The position numbers and the translations under genes are program-made. Under the pieces are notes generated by a model. It worked only from the letters and a program-made list of their open reading frames with translations. It was not told where the DNA came from and searched no databases. DNA of 5,880 bases. It comes from Clostridia bacterium. Its GTDB lineage: Bacteria > Bacillota > Clostridia > Christensenellales > DTU072. The stretch lies in assembly GCA_028699795.1 (NCBI GenBank), contig JAQVTZ010000115.1, positions 1 through 5,880 of the forward strand. The letters are read 5' to 3'. Shown one piece after another: positions 1 to 5,880 of this stretch (positions are counted from its first letter, which is position 1; each line of letters opens with the position of its first letter).

Positions 1-1815
1 AGCGTCGGCGTCTAAAGCGGCAATAAATACCTTGCCGTCGTCGTTAATATCAATTTTGACACCTGTTTCTTCTATTATCTTGTTAATGACCTTGCCGCCG
101 CTGCCGATAACATCGCGAATTTTGTCCGGGTCAATATTAAAAGATGTAATTTTGGGGGCGTAACGACTGAGTTCTTTGCGTGGCGCAGACAGTACTTCCA
201 TCATTTTGCTCAAAATGTGCAGTCTGCCTTTGCGGGCTTGCTCTAACGCGGTACGAAGTATTTGTTCGTTGATGCCTTTAATTTTTATATCCATTTGGAT
301 TGCCGTAATCCCATTTTCGGTACCCGCAACCTTGAAGTCCATATCGCCAAAGAAATCTTCGAGACCTTGAATATCGCTAAGAATATGCAGTTTGTTGTTC
401 ACATCGTCTTTAATAAGACCCATCGCGATACCTGCAACGGGCGCTTTGATGGGTACACCCGCATCCATGAGCGCAAGGGTAGAACCGCAAACGCTCGCTT
501 GGGAAGTGCTGCCGTTGCTCGAGATAACTTCGGATACGGTACGGATAGCGTAAGGGAAAACATCTTCGGTGGGGAGCATAGGTTCTAATGCTCTTTCGGC
601 AAGCGCGCCATGTCCGATTTCGCGGCGCCCGGGGCTGCGCATGGGCTTAGCTTCTCCTGTGCTATAAGGAGGCATATTATAATGATGCATATATCTCTTA
701 AAGAAATCATCATCGATGCCTTCCAGTTTTTGCACTTCGGATATTGTGCCTAATGTTGCGGTTGTGAGCGCTTGTGTTTGTCCTCTGGTAAATACGGCGC
801 TGCCGTGCACTCTGGGGAGTACCCCGACTTCGCACCAAATGGGACGGATTTCGTCGGTTTTTCTGCCGTCTGGGCGAATACCTTTGTCTGCTATCATGGC
901 GCGTACGCATTCTTTTTTCATGGCGTACAAAACATCGTTTACATCGCGCATGTTGTCGGGATAGATGTCTGCAAAGTGTGCTTTGATGTCTTTGTCTATC
1001 TCTTCTTCTCTTGCCTGACGCTCTTCTCTGTCAAAGGTTGCAAACATGTAGTCTACTTTTTCTTTGGCATAAGCATGCACCGCGTCACTGATTTCTTCGG
1101 GCGCTTTGTGTATCTCGATTTGCTTTTTGGGCTTGCCGACTTCGTTTTGGATTGTTTCGATAAAGGTGACAATCTTTTTGATTTCTTCGTGTCCGAAAAG
1201 GATCGCGTTAAGCATTTCTTCTTCGGAAATCTCGTTGGAGCCTGCTTCTACCATCATAATGGCATCTTTGGTGCCGCTGAGGAAGAGGCTTAAACGGGAT
1301 TTTTCTCTTTGGGCATTATCGGGATTGATAATATATTCGCCGTCTACAAGACCAACTACGACAGAACCTGTCGGGCCGTTAAAAGGTATGTTGGACACCG
1401 AAAGCGCCACCGAACTGCCAATCATGCCGAATACTTCGGGCGGGATATTGGTATCTACGGATAAAGCGGTAGCAACAACAGAAACATCGTTGAAAATTCC
1501 TTTGGGGAACAAGGGACGGAGTGGTCTGTCTATCAGTCTGGATACCAAAATGGCTTTGTCGCTCGGGCGACCTTCTCTTTTCTTAAATCCACCGGGAATT
1601 TTGCCGACCGCATACATTTTTTCTTCGAAATCTACACCCAAAGGGAAGAAATCTATCCCCTCTCTGGGGGTTTTGGACATCGTTACATTCGTAAGAACAA
1701 CAGTGTCTCCGCATCTGATAAGACATTCACCGTTGCTGTGCGAGCAATAGCCGCCGATTTCTACGCTGACTTCACGACCGCCGATCTCGGTGGTAAATAG
1801 TTTACTTTCTTTCAT
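1..1815 (-). CDS. pnp: Polynucleotide phosphorylase (PNPase), 3' part missing at window edge
   Basis: Phosphorolytic 3'-to-5' exoribonuclease of cytoplasmic mRNA decay; it releases nucleoside diphosphates and can also add tails. The reading frame is open for 605 codons from ATG at 1815 to the window edge, against about 700 residues for the family, so the end of the KH domain and the S1 domain lie outside. Visible domains are RNase PH-like 1 (about 1-220, with [11 protein letters not shown] near 79-89 and RPLRPLFP at 97-104), a helical linker (about 235-310), RNase PH-like 2 (about 313-545, with [16 protein letters not shown] at 394-403 and GDMDFKVAG at 490-498) and the start of KH (GSGG loop at 571-574). 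By motif, Asp487 and Asp493 match the catalytic Asp486/Asp492 of the E. coli enzyme. An AGGAGG at 1820-1825, four bases before ATG, sets the start. It lies downstream of rpsO, the widespread arrangement. No frame break is seen. Confidence 0.97.
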   Translation of the reverse strand, partial: MKESKLFTTEIGGREVSVEIGGYCSHSNGECLIRCGDTVVLTNVTMSKTPREGIDFFPLGVDFEEKMYAVGKIPGGFKKREGRPSDKAILVSRLIDRPLRPLFPKGIFNDVSVVATALSVDTNIPPEVFGMIGSSVALSVSNIPFNGPTGSVVVGLVDGEYIINPDNAQREKSRLSLFLSGTKDAIMMVEAGSNEISEEEMLNAILFGHEEIKKIVTFIETIQNEVGKPKKQIEIHKAPEEISDAVHAYAKEKVDYMFATFDREERQAREEEIDKDIKAHFADIYPDNMRDVNDVLYAMKKECVRAMIADKGIRPDGRKTDEIRPIWCEVGVLPRVHGSAVFTRGQTQALTTATLGTISEVQKLEGIDDDFFKRYMHHYNMPPYSTGEAKPMRSPGRREIGHGALAERALEPMLPTEDVFPYAIRTVSEVISSNGSTSQASVCGSTLALMDAGVPIKAPVAGIAMGLIKDDVNNKLHILSDIQGLEDFFGDMDFKVAGTENGITAIQMDIKIKGINEQILRTALEQARKGRLHILSKMMEVLSAPRKELSRYAPKITSFNIDPDKIRDVIGSGGKVINKIIEETGVKIDINDDGKVFIAALDADA

Positions 1816-1843
1816 GTTACCTCCTGTTTCCGCCATTGGAAAC
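1816..1843 (-). promoter_or_regulatory. pnp ribosome binding site with an abutting small hairpin
   Basis: On the transcript a 6-bp perfect stem (GUUUCC at 1838-1843, GGAAAC at 1826-1831, loop AAUGGC) is followed with no gap by AGGAGG (1820-1825), UAAC and the AUG of pnp. The site itself is strong but its spacing to AUG is short (4 bases). A stem touching the Shine-Dalgarno sequence could affect ribosome access. The stem is short, so a regulatory role is inference; the ribosome binding site is well supported. Confidence 0.6.
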
Positions 1844-1858
1844 TTATATAAATTATTT

Positions 1859-1885
1859 TTTATAGCTAAAATGAGAATATGTAAA
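1859..1885 (-). promoter_or_regulatory. Weak candidate promoter for pnp
   Basis: On the minus strand TTTACA (1880-1885) is followed after 15 bases by TATAAA (1859-1864) in an AT-rich stretch about 45 to 70 bases before the pnp start. The hexamers are close to the sigma-70/sigma-A consensus, but the 15-base spacing is shorter than the optimal 17. pnp could instead be read through from rpsO. Tentative. Confidence 0.3.
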
Positions 1886-1927
1886 AGAATCCTTACTTGG
1901 ATATCTGTTGGAATAACCAAACACACA

Positions 1928-1959
1928 CGGCGAATAAGAATGCCGCCGAAATACGCGGC
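1928..1959 (-). promoter_or_regulatory. Two mutually exclusive small hairpins in the pnp leader
   Basis: On the minus strand GCCGC (1955-1959) can pair with GCGGC (1942-1946) across an 8-base loop. Alternatively CGGCG (1944-1948) can pair with CGCCG (1928-1932) across an 11-base loop. Both stems are perfect 5-bp GC stems and share the CGGCGGC stretch at 1942-1948, so only one can form at a time. This is the simplest layout of an RNA switch, but stems this short also arise by chance. Confidence 0.3.
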
Positions 1960-2031
1960 TCCGTTGTTTTTTTTAGTCAACCGCCCGTGAAGACAAGTGA
2001 TTGACGAAAAAGAACTCGGAACTCCGCGAAT

Positions 2032-2073
2032 TCGTAGAAAGGGCTGCCACAATGTGAAACAGCCCTTTCTCGA
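2032..2073 (-). terminator. Long hairpin after rpsO: terminator/attenuator or RNase processing site
   Basis: Five bases after the rpsO stop the transcript has an 11-bp perfect stem, AGAAAGGGCUG (2036-2046 complement paired with 2060-2070). It is extended at its base by three more pairs past one bulged A (2035), and at its top by UCAC/GUGG closing on an AUU loop. The total is about 18 pairs. Position suits a terminator, but the sequence after the stem (ACGAAUUCG) is not a U-tract; the only U-rich stretch is inside the stem. That weakens intrinsic termination and makes a stabilising 3' end or a cleavage site for a double-strand-specific RNase such as RNase III about as likely. Confidence 0.5.
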
Positions 2074-2078
2074 GGTTC

Positions 2079-2342
2079 TTATTTTCTGAGATTGAGTTCT
2101 GATATCAGCGTTCTGTAACGCTCGATATCGTTGTCCTTTAGATAATTGAGAAGATTCCGTCTTTTGCCGACCATTTTTAACAGACCTCTGCGGCTGTGGT
2201 GGTCTTTGGGATGAGTGTTAAGGTGCGCCGTCAGTTCTTGAATGTGTGTGGTAAGCAATGCCACCTGAACCTCGGGGGAACCTGTGTCGCCTTCTTTGCG
2301 GGCGAACTTTGCGATGACTTCCGTCTTTGTTGTTTTTTCCAT
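2079..2342 (-). CDS. rpsO: 30S ribosomal protein S15
   Basis: Primary 16S rRNA-binding protein of the small subunit; it binds the central-domain three-way junction and starts platform assembly. The 87-residue product has the family length (88-89 is usual) and its signature stretches: [12 protein letters not shown] at about 20-31, then the basic segment [20 protein letters not shown] at about 49-68 that contacts RNA. It starts at ATG 2342 with AGGAG (2349-2353) six bases upstream. It has its own strong promoter just after hemZ and an 80-base leader with a possible pseudoknot, in keeping with the known autorepression of S15 in several phyla. pnp follows after 263 bases. Confidence 0.98.
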   Translation of the reverse strand: MEKTTKTEVIAKFARKEGDTGSPEVQVALLTTHIQELTAHLNTHPKDHHSRRGLLKMVGKRRNLLNYLKDNDIERYRTLISELNLRK

Positions 2343-2343
2343 T

Positions 2344-2419
2344 TTTAACTCCTATAAAAGTGAGCTAATACGCCGTTAACATAGTAATAAAATTATCTTC
2401 ATAACCAAGTTAAAGGTAT
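2344..2419 (-). promoter_or_regulatory. rpsO leader, candidate S15-responsive pseudoknot
   Basis: In the transcript AUACC (2415-2419) can pair with GGUUAU (2401-2406, one bulged U), leaving loop UUUAACUU. The loop bases UUUAACU (2408-2414) are perfectly complementary to AGUUAAA (2344-2350), which covers the last two bases of the AGGAG site and the spacer before AUG. Hairpin plus loop pairing make an H-type pseudoknot over the ribosome binding site. S15 is known to repress its own mRNA through structurally different leaders in different bacterial groups. That this fold binds S15 is inference. Confidence 0.4.
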
Positions 2420-2428
2420 TGCTTTATC

Positions 2429-2457
2429 AATATAGCAAATAAACCGTGATTTGTAAA
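2429..2457 (-). promoter_or_regulatory. rpsO promoter (sigma-A type, extended -10)
   Basis: On the minus strand TTTACA (2452-2457) and TATATT (2429-2434) are separated by exactly 17 bases, and TGC directly precedes the -10, giving an extended TGnTATATT. This is the best promoter in the window. The predicted start is near 2422, giving a leader of about 80 bases. The -35 lies five bases after the hemZ stop, and no terminator separates it from hemZ, so rpsO-pnp probably receives both its own and read-through transcription. Confidence 0.75.
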
Positions 2458-2462
2458 GCGAA

Positions 2463-3860
2463 TCATCGCCCTATTTGCATTTTTTTGGCAAGGTAATCGT
2501 GTAACCCTTTGGGGTTCGGAAAACGCTCGATACGGTTCTGTTGGGGATAAACAAACTTGCTCATCGCGCCCGCGCCTGCCGATAAGATTGTGTTGGTTTC
2601 TTCCATATAATCAATATTATAAATACATTGCTTGCCGAAAAGACAGTAACCGACATTTTCGAGATTGTCTGCCATATTCTTTTGCCGATACATATAGTAT
2701 GGTCCATAACCCGCTTTTTTAAGCTGCTCTCTAGCGTAATCAACGCATTCTTTTATTTCGCCCCCGACTTGTTTTTGTAACCCGTCGTTATTAAATACGG
2801 CGCCTCTCTTAATCGAAAGCGTATGCACGGTGATGTTTTCAGGACGAAGCGTCAAAGTTTTTTCTAGACTTCGCGCAAAATCATCAAAAGTTTCGTTTGG
2901 CAACCCCGCGATTAGATCCATATTGATGTCAAAATCATAATTTCTTGCAAGTGTATACGCTTCGAAAATCTGTTCGGGAGTATGGGCTCTGCCTAGCGCC
3001 ACAAGTGTTTCAGATTTATATGTTTGCGGATTGATAGAGATTCTTGTCACGCCCAATGCCGCAAGCGTATCGAGTTTTGCGCGCGTAATGCTGTCTGGTC
3101 TGCCCGCTTCCACCGTAAATTCGACACCGTAATTACGGCATGCCACAGGCTCCAGTAAATCCGCAAGCTCTTCTGCCTCGAGAGAAGTCGGCGTGCCTCC
3201 CCCTACATAGATACTGCGCAGATTAAGACTTTCATTTTGTATTTTCTTTGTGATCTCTTCCAGTTCTGCTTTTACGGTTTTTATATAATCCGGCAACTGC
3301 TTGCGCACGCGGGATAATTCGTTGCTGATAAACGAACAATATTTGCAACGGGTAGGACAAAACGGAATATTGATGAAAATATCCACATTGTCAGGCTCAC
3401 GGCTATAGATACCTTTTTGATTGTTTACGACTTGTTCTATCAGTTCCGCCCTGTCGGGAGAGACACAAAAGGTATCCTCTAAATACTTTTTCGGATACCT
3501 AATCTTATCTATAAGTTCATAATATAGTTTGGTGGGGCGTACGCCCGTAAGGCTACCGTAAGGTAAACTAACACCTGTAAGGTTGCGACAGAACGCGTAC
3601 AATTGCATTTTTATAAAACGCTTGGTAAGTTTTTTATACTCTAGTCCCTGCGCGTATTGTATGGGGAAAGAAGCCTCGGCCACTCTGTTTGCCGCAGTGA
3701 TTTTAACAAAAAAATCGCTTTCGGTTTGGCGGATTTCCGTCGAAAAAATTTCTATGGCGTCGGGTTTCAACACGATATAAGGAGCATACGCCCGCACGAT
3801 TTCGGGGACATCGTTCATATATTGGGGAAGCTCTGCCGCCCAACGAAATGTAATTGTCAA
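2463..3860 (-). CDS. hemZ: HemZ-type radical SAM protein (annotated coproporphyrinogen dehydrogenase)
   Basis: A 465-residue radical SAM enzyme of the HemN/HemW/HemZ group. The name implies oxygen-independent oxidative decarboxylation of coproporphyrinogen III, but activity here is unproven. The N-terminal 155 residues are HemZ-like, with SLTGVRPTKLYYEL at about 103-116. The core starts at FINIPFCPTRCKYCSF, where Cys168, Cys172 and Cys175 are the CxxxCxxC ligands of the SAM-cleaving 4Fe-4S cluster. GGGTPTS (220-226), TVEAGRPDS (249-257), RISINPQT (273-280) and MDLIAGLPNE (314-323) are further family motifs. The fourth Cys that follows CxxC in true HemN is Ser176-Phe177. The start is TTG at 3860, overlapping the upstream stop as TTGA, with GGGAG (3869-3873) eight bases before it. 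HemZ-like by both sequence and neighbours; substrate uncertain. Confidence 0.9.
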   Translation of the reverse strand: MTITFRWAAELPQYMNDVPEIVRAYAPYIVLKPDAIEIFSTEIRQTESDFFVKITAANRVAEASFPIQYAQGLEYKKLTKRFIKMQLYAFCRNLTGVSLPYGSLTGVRPTKLYYELIDKIRYPKKYLEDTFCVSPDRAELIEQVVNNQKGIYSREPDNVDIFINIPFCPTRCKYCSFISNELSRVRKQLPDYIKTVKAELEEITKKIQNESLNLRSIYVGGGTPTSLEAEELADLLEPVACRNYGVEFTVEAGRPDSITRAKLDTLAALGVTRISINPQTYKSETLVALGRAHTPEQIFEAYTLARNYDFDINMDLIAGLPNETFDDFARSLEKTLTLRPENITVHTLSIKRGAVFNNDGLQKQVGGEIKECVDYAREQLKKAGYGPYYMYRQKNMADNLENVGYCLFGKQCIYNIDYMEETNTILSAGAGAMSKFVYPQQNRIERFPNPKGLHDYLAKKMQIGR

Positions 3861-4483
3861 TCTTGTATCTCCCGTACAGTACAGTTTTCGTTTCGTTCTC
3901 TTTGCAGCGTGGTTGTATCTTCATGACCGGGATAAACCGTATAGTCGCCTTGTAGAGCAAATAATTTTTGGACAGATTGCAGGATATCTTGATAACTTCC
4001 GCCTTCGAAATCCGTTCTGCCTACGGTACCTGCAAACAGCGTATCACCGCTAAAAAGGCAAGTTTCGGCAAGATAACAACAACTTCCCGGTGAATGTCCC
4101 GGGGTATGAATTACTTTGAAGTCAATGCCAGCGGCAACAATATGGTCTCCGTCTTTCACAAGAATATCCGCTTTGCATGGCGGCACCACGACACCAAATA
4201 CGGCGCCCAAGTTTTGCCCGCCGTTAAGTCTTTCGGCATCCGCTTCATGTACGGTTACTTTTGCGCCCTCTTGTTGCCAATCACGCGCTTCCAAACAGTG
4301 GTCGAAATGCCCGTGCGTAATCAGTACGGATGTGATTTTTAGACCGAGATTGGCAGCAAACGCTTTGATTCGCTCTTTCCCGCGCATGGGGTCGATAAGC
4401 GCGGCTTCCGCCGCGCCATCCTTATAAACCAAATAGGTATTGGATCTTAAAGGACCCGTAACAAATTTTTGAACTTTAAGCAT
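3857..4483 (-). CDS. MBL-fold metallo-hydrolase, glyoxalase-II-like
   Basis: A 208-residue cytoplasmic metallo-beta-lactamase-fold hydrolase. Metal ligands follow the glyoxalase II pattern: THGHFDH (His57, His59, Asp61, His62), TPGHSPGS (His130), SGD (Asp147) and PGH (His187), so a binuclear site is likely. GRTDFEGGS at about 155-163 is typical of the small GloB-like branch. It is shorter than true glyoxalase II (about 250 residues), so hydroxyacylglutathione hydrolysis is doubtful and a bacillithiol-type or other thioester is possible. I chose ATG 4483 ([19 protein letters not shown]), which matches the usual family N-terminus and overlaps the icd stop by 8 bases. The frame is open to a TTG at 4501 that would add six residues. 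Neither start has a clear ribosome binding site, which suggests coupling to icd. Its stop overlaps the hemZ start. Confidence 0.9.
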   Translation of the reverse strand: MLKVQKFVTGPLRSNTYLVYKDGAAEAALIDPMRGKERIKAFAANLGLKITSVLITHGHFDHCLEARDWQQEGAKVTVHEADAERLNGGQNLGAVFGVVVPPCKADILVKDGDHIVAAGIDFKVIHTPGHSPGSCCYLAETCLFSGDTLFAGTVGRTDFEGGSYQDILQSVQKLFALQGDYTVYPGHEDTTTLQRERNENCTVREIQD

Positions 4484-5675
4484 TGGTAAGTCTTGAGGCA
4501 ATCGCTATCAAAAATTCTTTGGTATTGACACCCTTAGGGATGATGCTTTCGTTGTGGAAAAGTCCTATTAAATCTTTGGTCATGATACCGTTTTCGATGG
4601 TTGCAATAGTCGCGGCTTCCAGCTTATCTGCAAACGCGGCAAGCTCTGCCAGTCCGTCCAGTTCGGCGCGTTTTTTAAGGGCGCCGCTCCAAGCAAAAAT
4701 GGTTGCAACGGGGTTGGTTGAGGTCTGTTCACCTTTTAAATATCTATAATAGTGCCTTGTAACGGTACCGTGCGCGGCTTCGTATTCATAATTGCCCTCG
4801 GGCGAAACGAGTACGGAAGTCATCATCGCAAGCGAGCCGAATGCCGTAGCAAGCATGTCACTCATAACATCGCCATCGTAATTCTTGCATGCCCATACCA
4901 TACCGCCTTCGCTTCTTATAATGCGCGCGACAGCATCGTCGATAAGCGTATAAAAATACTCGATACCCGCTTGTTCAAACTTTTCTTTGTATTCTGTTTT
5001 GTAAATCTCGGCAAAAATATCTTTGAAACGGTGATCGTAAATCTTGCTGATCGTGTCTTTGGTGGCAAACCAAAGGTCTTGTTTGGTGTCTAGCGCATAA
5101 TTAAAGCAACTGCGCGCAAAACTGCCGATGCTCTTATCGGTATTGTGCACCGATTGTACGACACCTGCCGAATCCAACTCTTTTATCACAATTCTTTCGC
5201 CATTGGGTAAAACCATTTCGACTTTGCCGCCTTGCGGTACATAAGCCTCGACTCCCGCATAGACATCGCCATACGCGTGACGGGCAATCGTGATAGGCTT
5301 TTTCCAATTGGAAACAACAGGCTTGATGCCGTCTACCAATACGGGCGCGCGGAACACGGTACCGTCCAATATAGAACGAATTGTGCCGTTGGGAGACTTC
5401 CACATTTTGGATAGTTTGTATTCTTCCACTCTTTGCGCGTTGGGTGTGATGGTCGCGCATTTGACGCCGACACCCAATCTTTTAATAGCGTTGGCGGCGG
5501 CTACCGTCACTTCGTCTTTTGTTTTTTCTCTTTGTGGCAATCCAAGATCATAATACTCCGTTTTGAGGTCGATAAACGGGTCTAGCAGAATTTTTTTGAT
5601 ATCTGCCCACATTACACGGGTCATCTCATCGCCGTCGATTTCAGCCAAAGGTGTTTTCATTGCAATTTTTTTCAT
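4476..5675 (-). CDS. icd: NADP-dependent isocitrate dehydrogenase, eukaryote-like dimeric type
   Basis: Oxidatively decarboxylates isocitrate to 2-oxoglutarate with NADP+, supplying the glutamate precursor and NADPH. The 399-residue length and sequence resemble human cytosolic IDH1 rather than E. coli Icd: GDEMTR at 15-20, [10 protein letters not shown] at 69-78, [10 protein letters not shown] at 91-100, ARHAYGD at 131-137, [10 protein letters not shown] at 264-273 and [11 protein letters not shown] at 299-309. By motif Arg132 and Tyr135 match human Arg132 and Tyr139, and Lys206, Asp246, Asp269 and Asp273 match human Lys212, Asp252, Asp275 and Asp279. Arg307-His308 match the NADP-selecting Arg314-His315. 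ATG at 5675 has AAGGA (5683-5687) seven bases upstream. It heads the packed icd-hydrolase-hemZ cluster. No TCA cycle partner is visible in the window. Confidence 0.97.
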   Translation of the reverse strand: MKKIAMKTPLAEIDGDEMTRVMWADIKKILLDPFIDLKTEYYDLGLPQREKTKDEVTVAAANAIKRLGVGVKCATITPNAQRVEEYKLSKMWKSPNGTIRSILDGTVFRAPVLVDGIKPVVSNWKKPITIARHAYGDVYAGVEAYVPQGGKVEMVLPNGERIVIKELDSAGVVQSVHNTDKSIGSFARSCFNYALDTKQDLWFATKDTISKIYDHRFKDIFAEIYKTEYKEKFEQAGIEYFYTLIDDAVARIIRSEGGMVWACKNYDGDVMSDMLATAFGSLAMMTSVLVSPEGNYEYEAAHGTVTRHYYRYLKGEQTSTNPVATIFAWSGALKKRAELDGLAELAAFADKLEAATIATIENGIMTKDLIGLFHNESIIPKGVNTKEFLIAIASRLTNA

Positions 5676-5707
5676 GGTTTTGTCCTTCCTTGTAAGTTAG
5701 TTATTTA
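5676..5707 (-). promoter_or_regulatory. icd ribosome binding site and short leader
   Basis: AAGGAAGGA at 5683-5691 contains an AAGGA seven bases before the ATG at 5675, a good match for a Shine-Dalgarno site, and it fixes the icd start over the internal Met6. The rest is AT-rich and joins directly to the tandem repeat. Confidence 0.75.
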
Positions 5708-5797
5708 TAGTGTGGAGCATTATAGTGTGGAGCATTATAGTGTAGAGCATTACAGTGTAGAGCATTACAGTGTGGAGCATTACAGTGTGGAGTTTGG
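5708..5797. repeat. 15-bp tandem repeat upstream of icd, five full copies plus a degenerate sixth
   Basis: On the plus strand the unit TAGTGTGGAGCATTA occurs at 5708-5722 and 5723-5737. TAGTGTAGAGCATTA is at 5738-5752, CAGTGTAGAGCATTA at 5753-5767, CAGTGTGGAGCATTA at 5768-5782, and a decayed CAGTGTGGAGTTTGG at 5783-5797. Copies differ at only two positions (first base T/C, seventh base G/A), so the array arose by recent duplication. Read toward icd, the two junctions between T-type units create perfect TATAAT hexamers (5719-5724, 5734-5739). Units are contiguous with no spacers, so this is not CRISPR. Confidence 0.92.
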
Positions 5798-5880
5798 AGT
5801 GTGGAGTTATGGATTATGAATAATAATACAAGATGTATCTAATTTTCCTCATCTAAACTTACAACTCTCAACTCTTATCC
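5783..5880. repeat. Low-complexity intergenic sequence with imperfect inverted GAGTT/AACTC arms, cut by window edge
   Basis: On the plus strand a G-rich run of GGAGT-type words (5788-5808) is followed by an AT-rich middle (5812-5850) and then AACTT/AACTC-type words (5856-5875). The two outer parts are imperfectly complementary, so a long weak hairpin is possible. The high-coordinate end lies outside the window. I see no gene and no convincing promoter here. It may belong to a dispersed intergenic repeat that also contributed the adjacent 15-bp array. Confidence 0.4.

Larger units (their letters stand above)
1816..2078 (-). other. 263-bp rpsO-pnp intergenic leader region
   Basis: This non-coding gap separates the rpsO stop from the pnp start. 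In transcript order it holds a long hairpin (2032-2073), an A8 run (1967-1974), two overlapping GC-rich hairpins that cannot form together (1928-1959), an AT-rich stretch with a weak promoter candidate, and a hairpin that touches the pnp ribosome binding site. I see no small gene on either strand. In E. coli and relatives the matching region carries a terminator, a promoter and RNase III sites used in pnp autoregulation. A similar role here is inferred from position and fold only. Confidence 0.6.

Noticed and set aside
772..1750. Long open frames on the plus strand (772-1293 and 1106-1750) opposite pnp
   Set aside because: They lie wholly antisense to a full-quality pnp frame, overlap each other, and their predicted proteins have no recognisable motif. 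They look like shadows of pnp codon bias.
1942..1974. Plus-strand intrinsic terminator (GCCGC/GCGGC stem followed by T8)
   Set aside because: The T-run starts 7 bases after the short stem, and no plus-strand gene exists upstream for it to terminate.
1975..1980. TTGACT as a -35 box for a pnp promoter
   Set aside because: The hexamer 17 bases downstream is CGCGTA, and the nearest TATTTC is about 21 bases away, so no acceptable -10 exists.
4484..4501. TTG at 4501 as start of the MBL-fold hydrolase
   Set aside because: It adds six residues not typical of the family, has no ribosome binding site and lengthens the overlap with icd. The ATG at 4483 gives the usual N-terminus.
4752..5093. Plus-strand open frame of 113 codons opposite icd
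   Set aside because: Antisense to conserved icd codons, with no family resemblance; a shadow frame.
5708..5797. CRISPR array
   Set aside because: Units are 15 bp and contiguous, with no unique spacers between repeats and no cas genes nearby.

Overview
The window looks like a piece of chromosome from a low-to-moderate G+C Firmicute, most likely an uncultured anaerobic member of the class Clostridia. The grounds are the adjacent pair of a small glyoxalase-II-like metallo-hydrolase and a HemZ-type radical SAM protein, strong AGGAGG-like ribosome binding sites, and all genes on one strand. No finer placement is possible from the sequence alone. All five genes are housekeeping genes on the minus strand, so transcription runs from high to low coordinates. 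I see no mobile element, CRISPR array, tRNA or rRNA, and no plausible plus-strand gene.

Layout in order of transcription. (1) 5676-5880: an upstream region holding a 15-bp tandem repeat next to a G-rich/pyrimidine-rich low-complexity stretch cut by the window edge. (2) icd (4476-5675), an NADP-dependent isocitrate dehydrogenase of the dimeric, eukaryote-like type. (3) An MBL-fold hydrolase (3857-4483) whose start overlaps the icd stop. (4) hemZ (2463-3860), whose TTG start overlaps the hydrolase stop. These three genes form one tightly packed, probably translationally coupled operon. (5) A strong extended -10 promoter just after hemZ, then an 80-nt leader and rpsO (2079-2342, ribosomal protein S15). 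(6) A 263-nt gap with a long hairpin and several smaller ones. (7) pnp (1-1815, polynucleotide phosphorylase), which runs off the low-coordinate edge inside its KH domain.

How the genes fit together: icd makes 2-oxoglutarate and NADPH. The hydrolase and HemZ are a pair often seen together in Clostridia, and their in vivo substrates are not certain. rpsO-pnp is the widely conserved ribosomal protein/RNA decay pair, and in well-studied bacteria both are controlled through their mRNA leaders. The most interesting signals here are non-coding. One is a possible pseudoknot in the rpsO leader whose loop pairs with the ribosome binding site region. Another is a nearly continuous hairpin of about 18 bp between rpsO and pnp, with no U-tract after it, so it may be a double-strand-specific RNase site rather than a terminator. 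The third is a set of small competing hairpins in the pnp leader. I found no clear new protein system.
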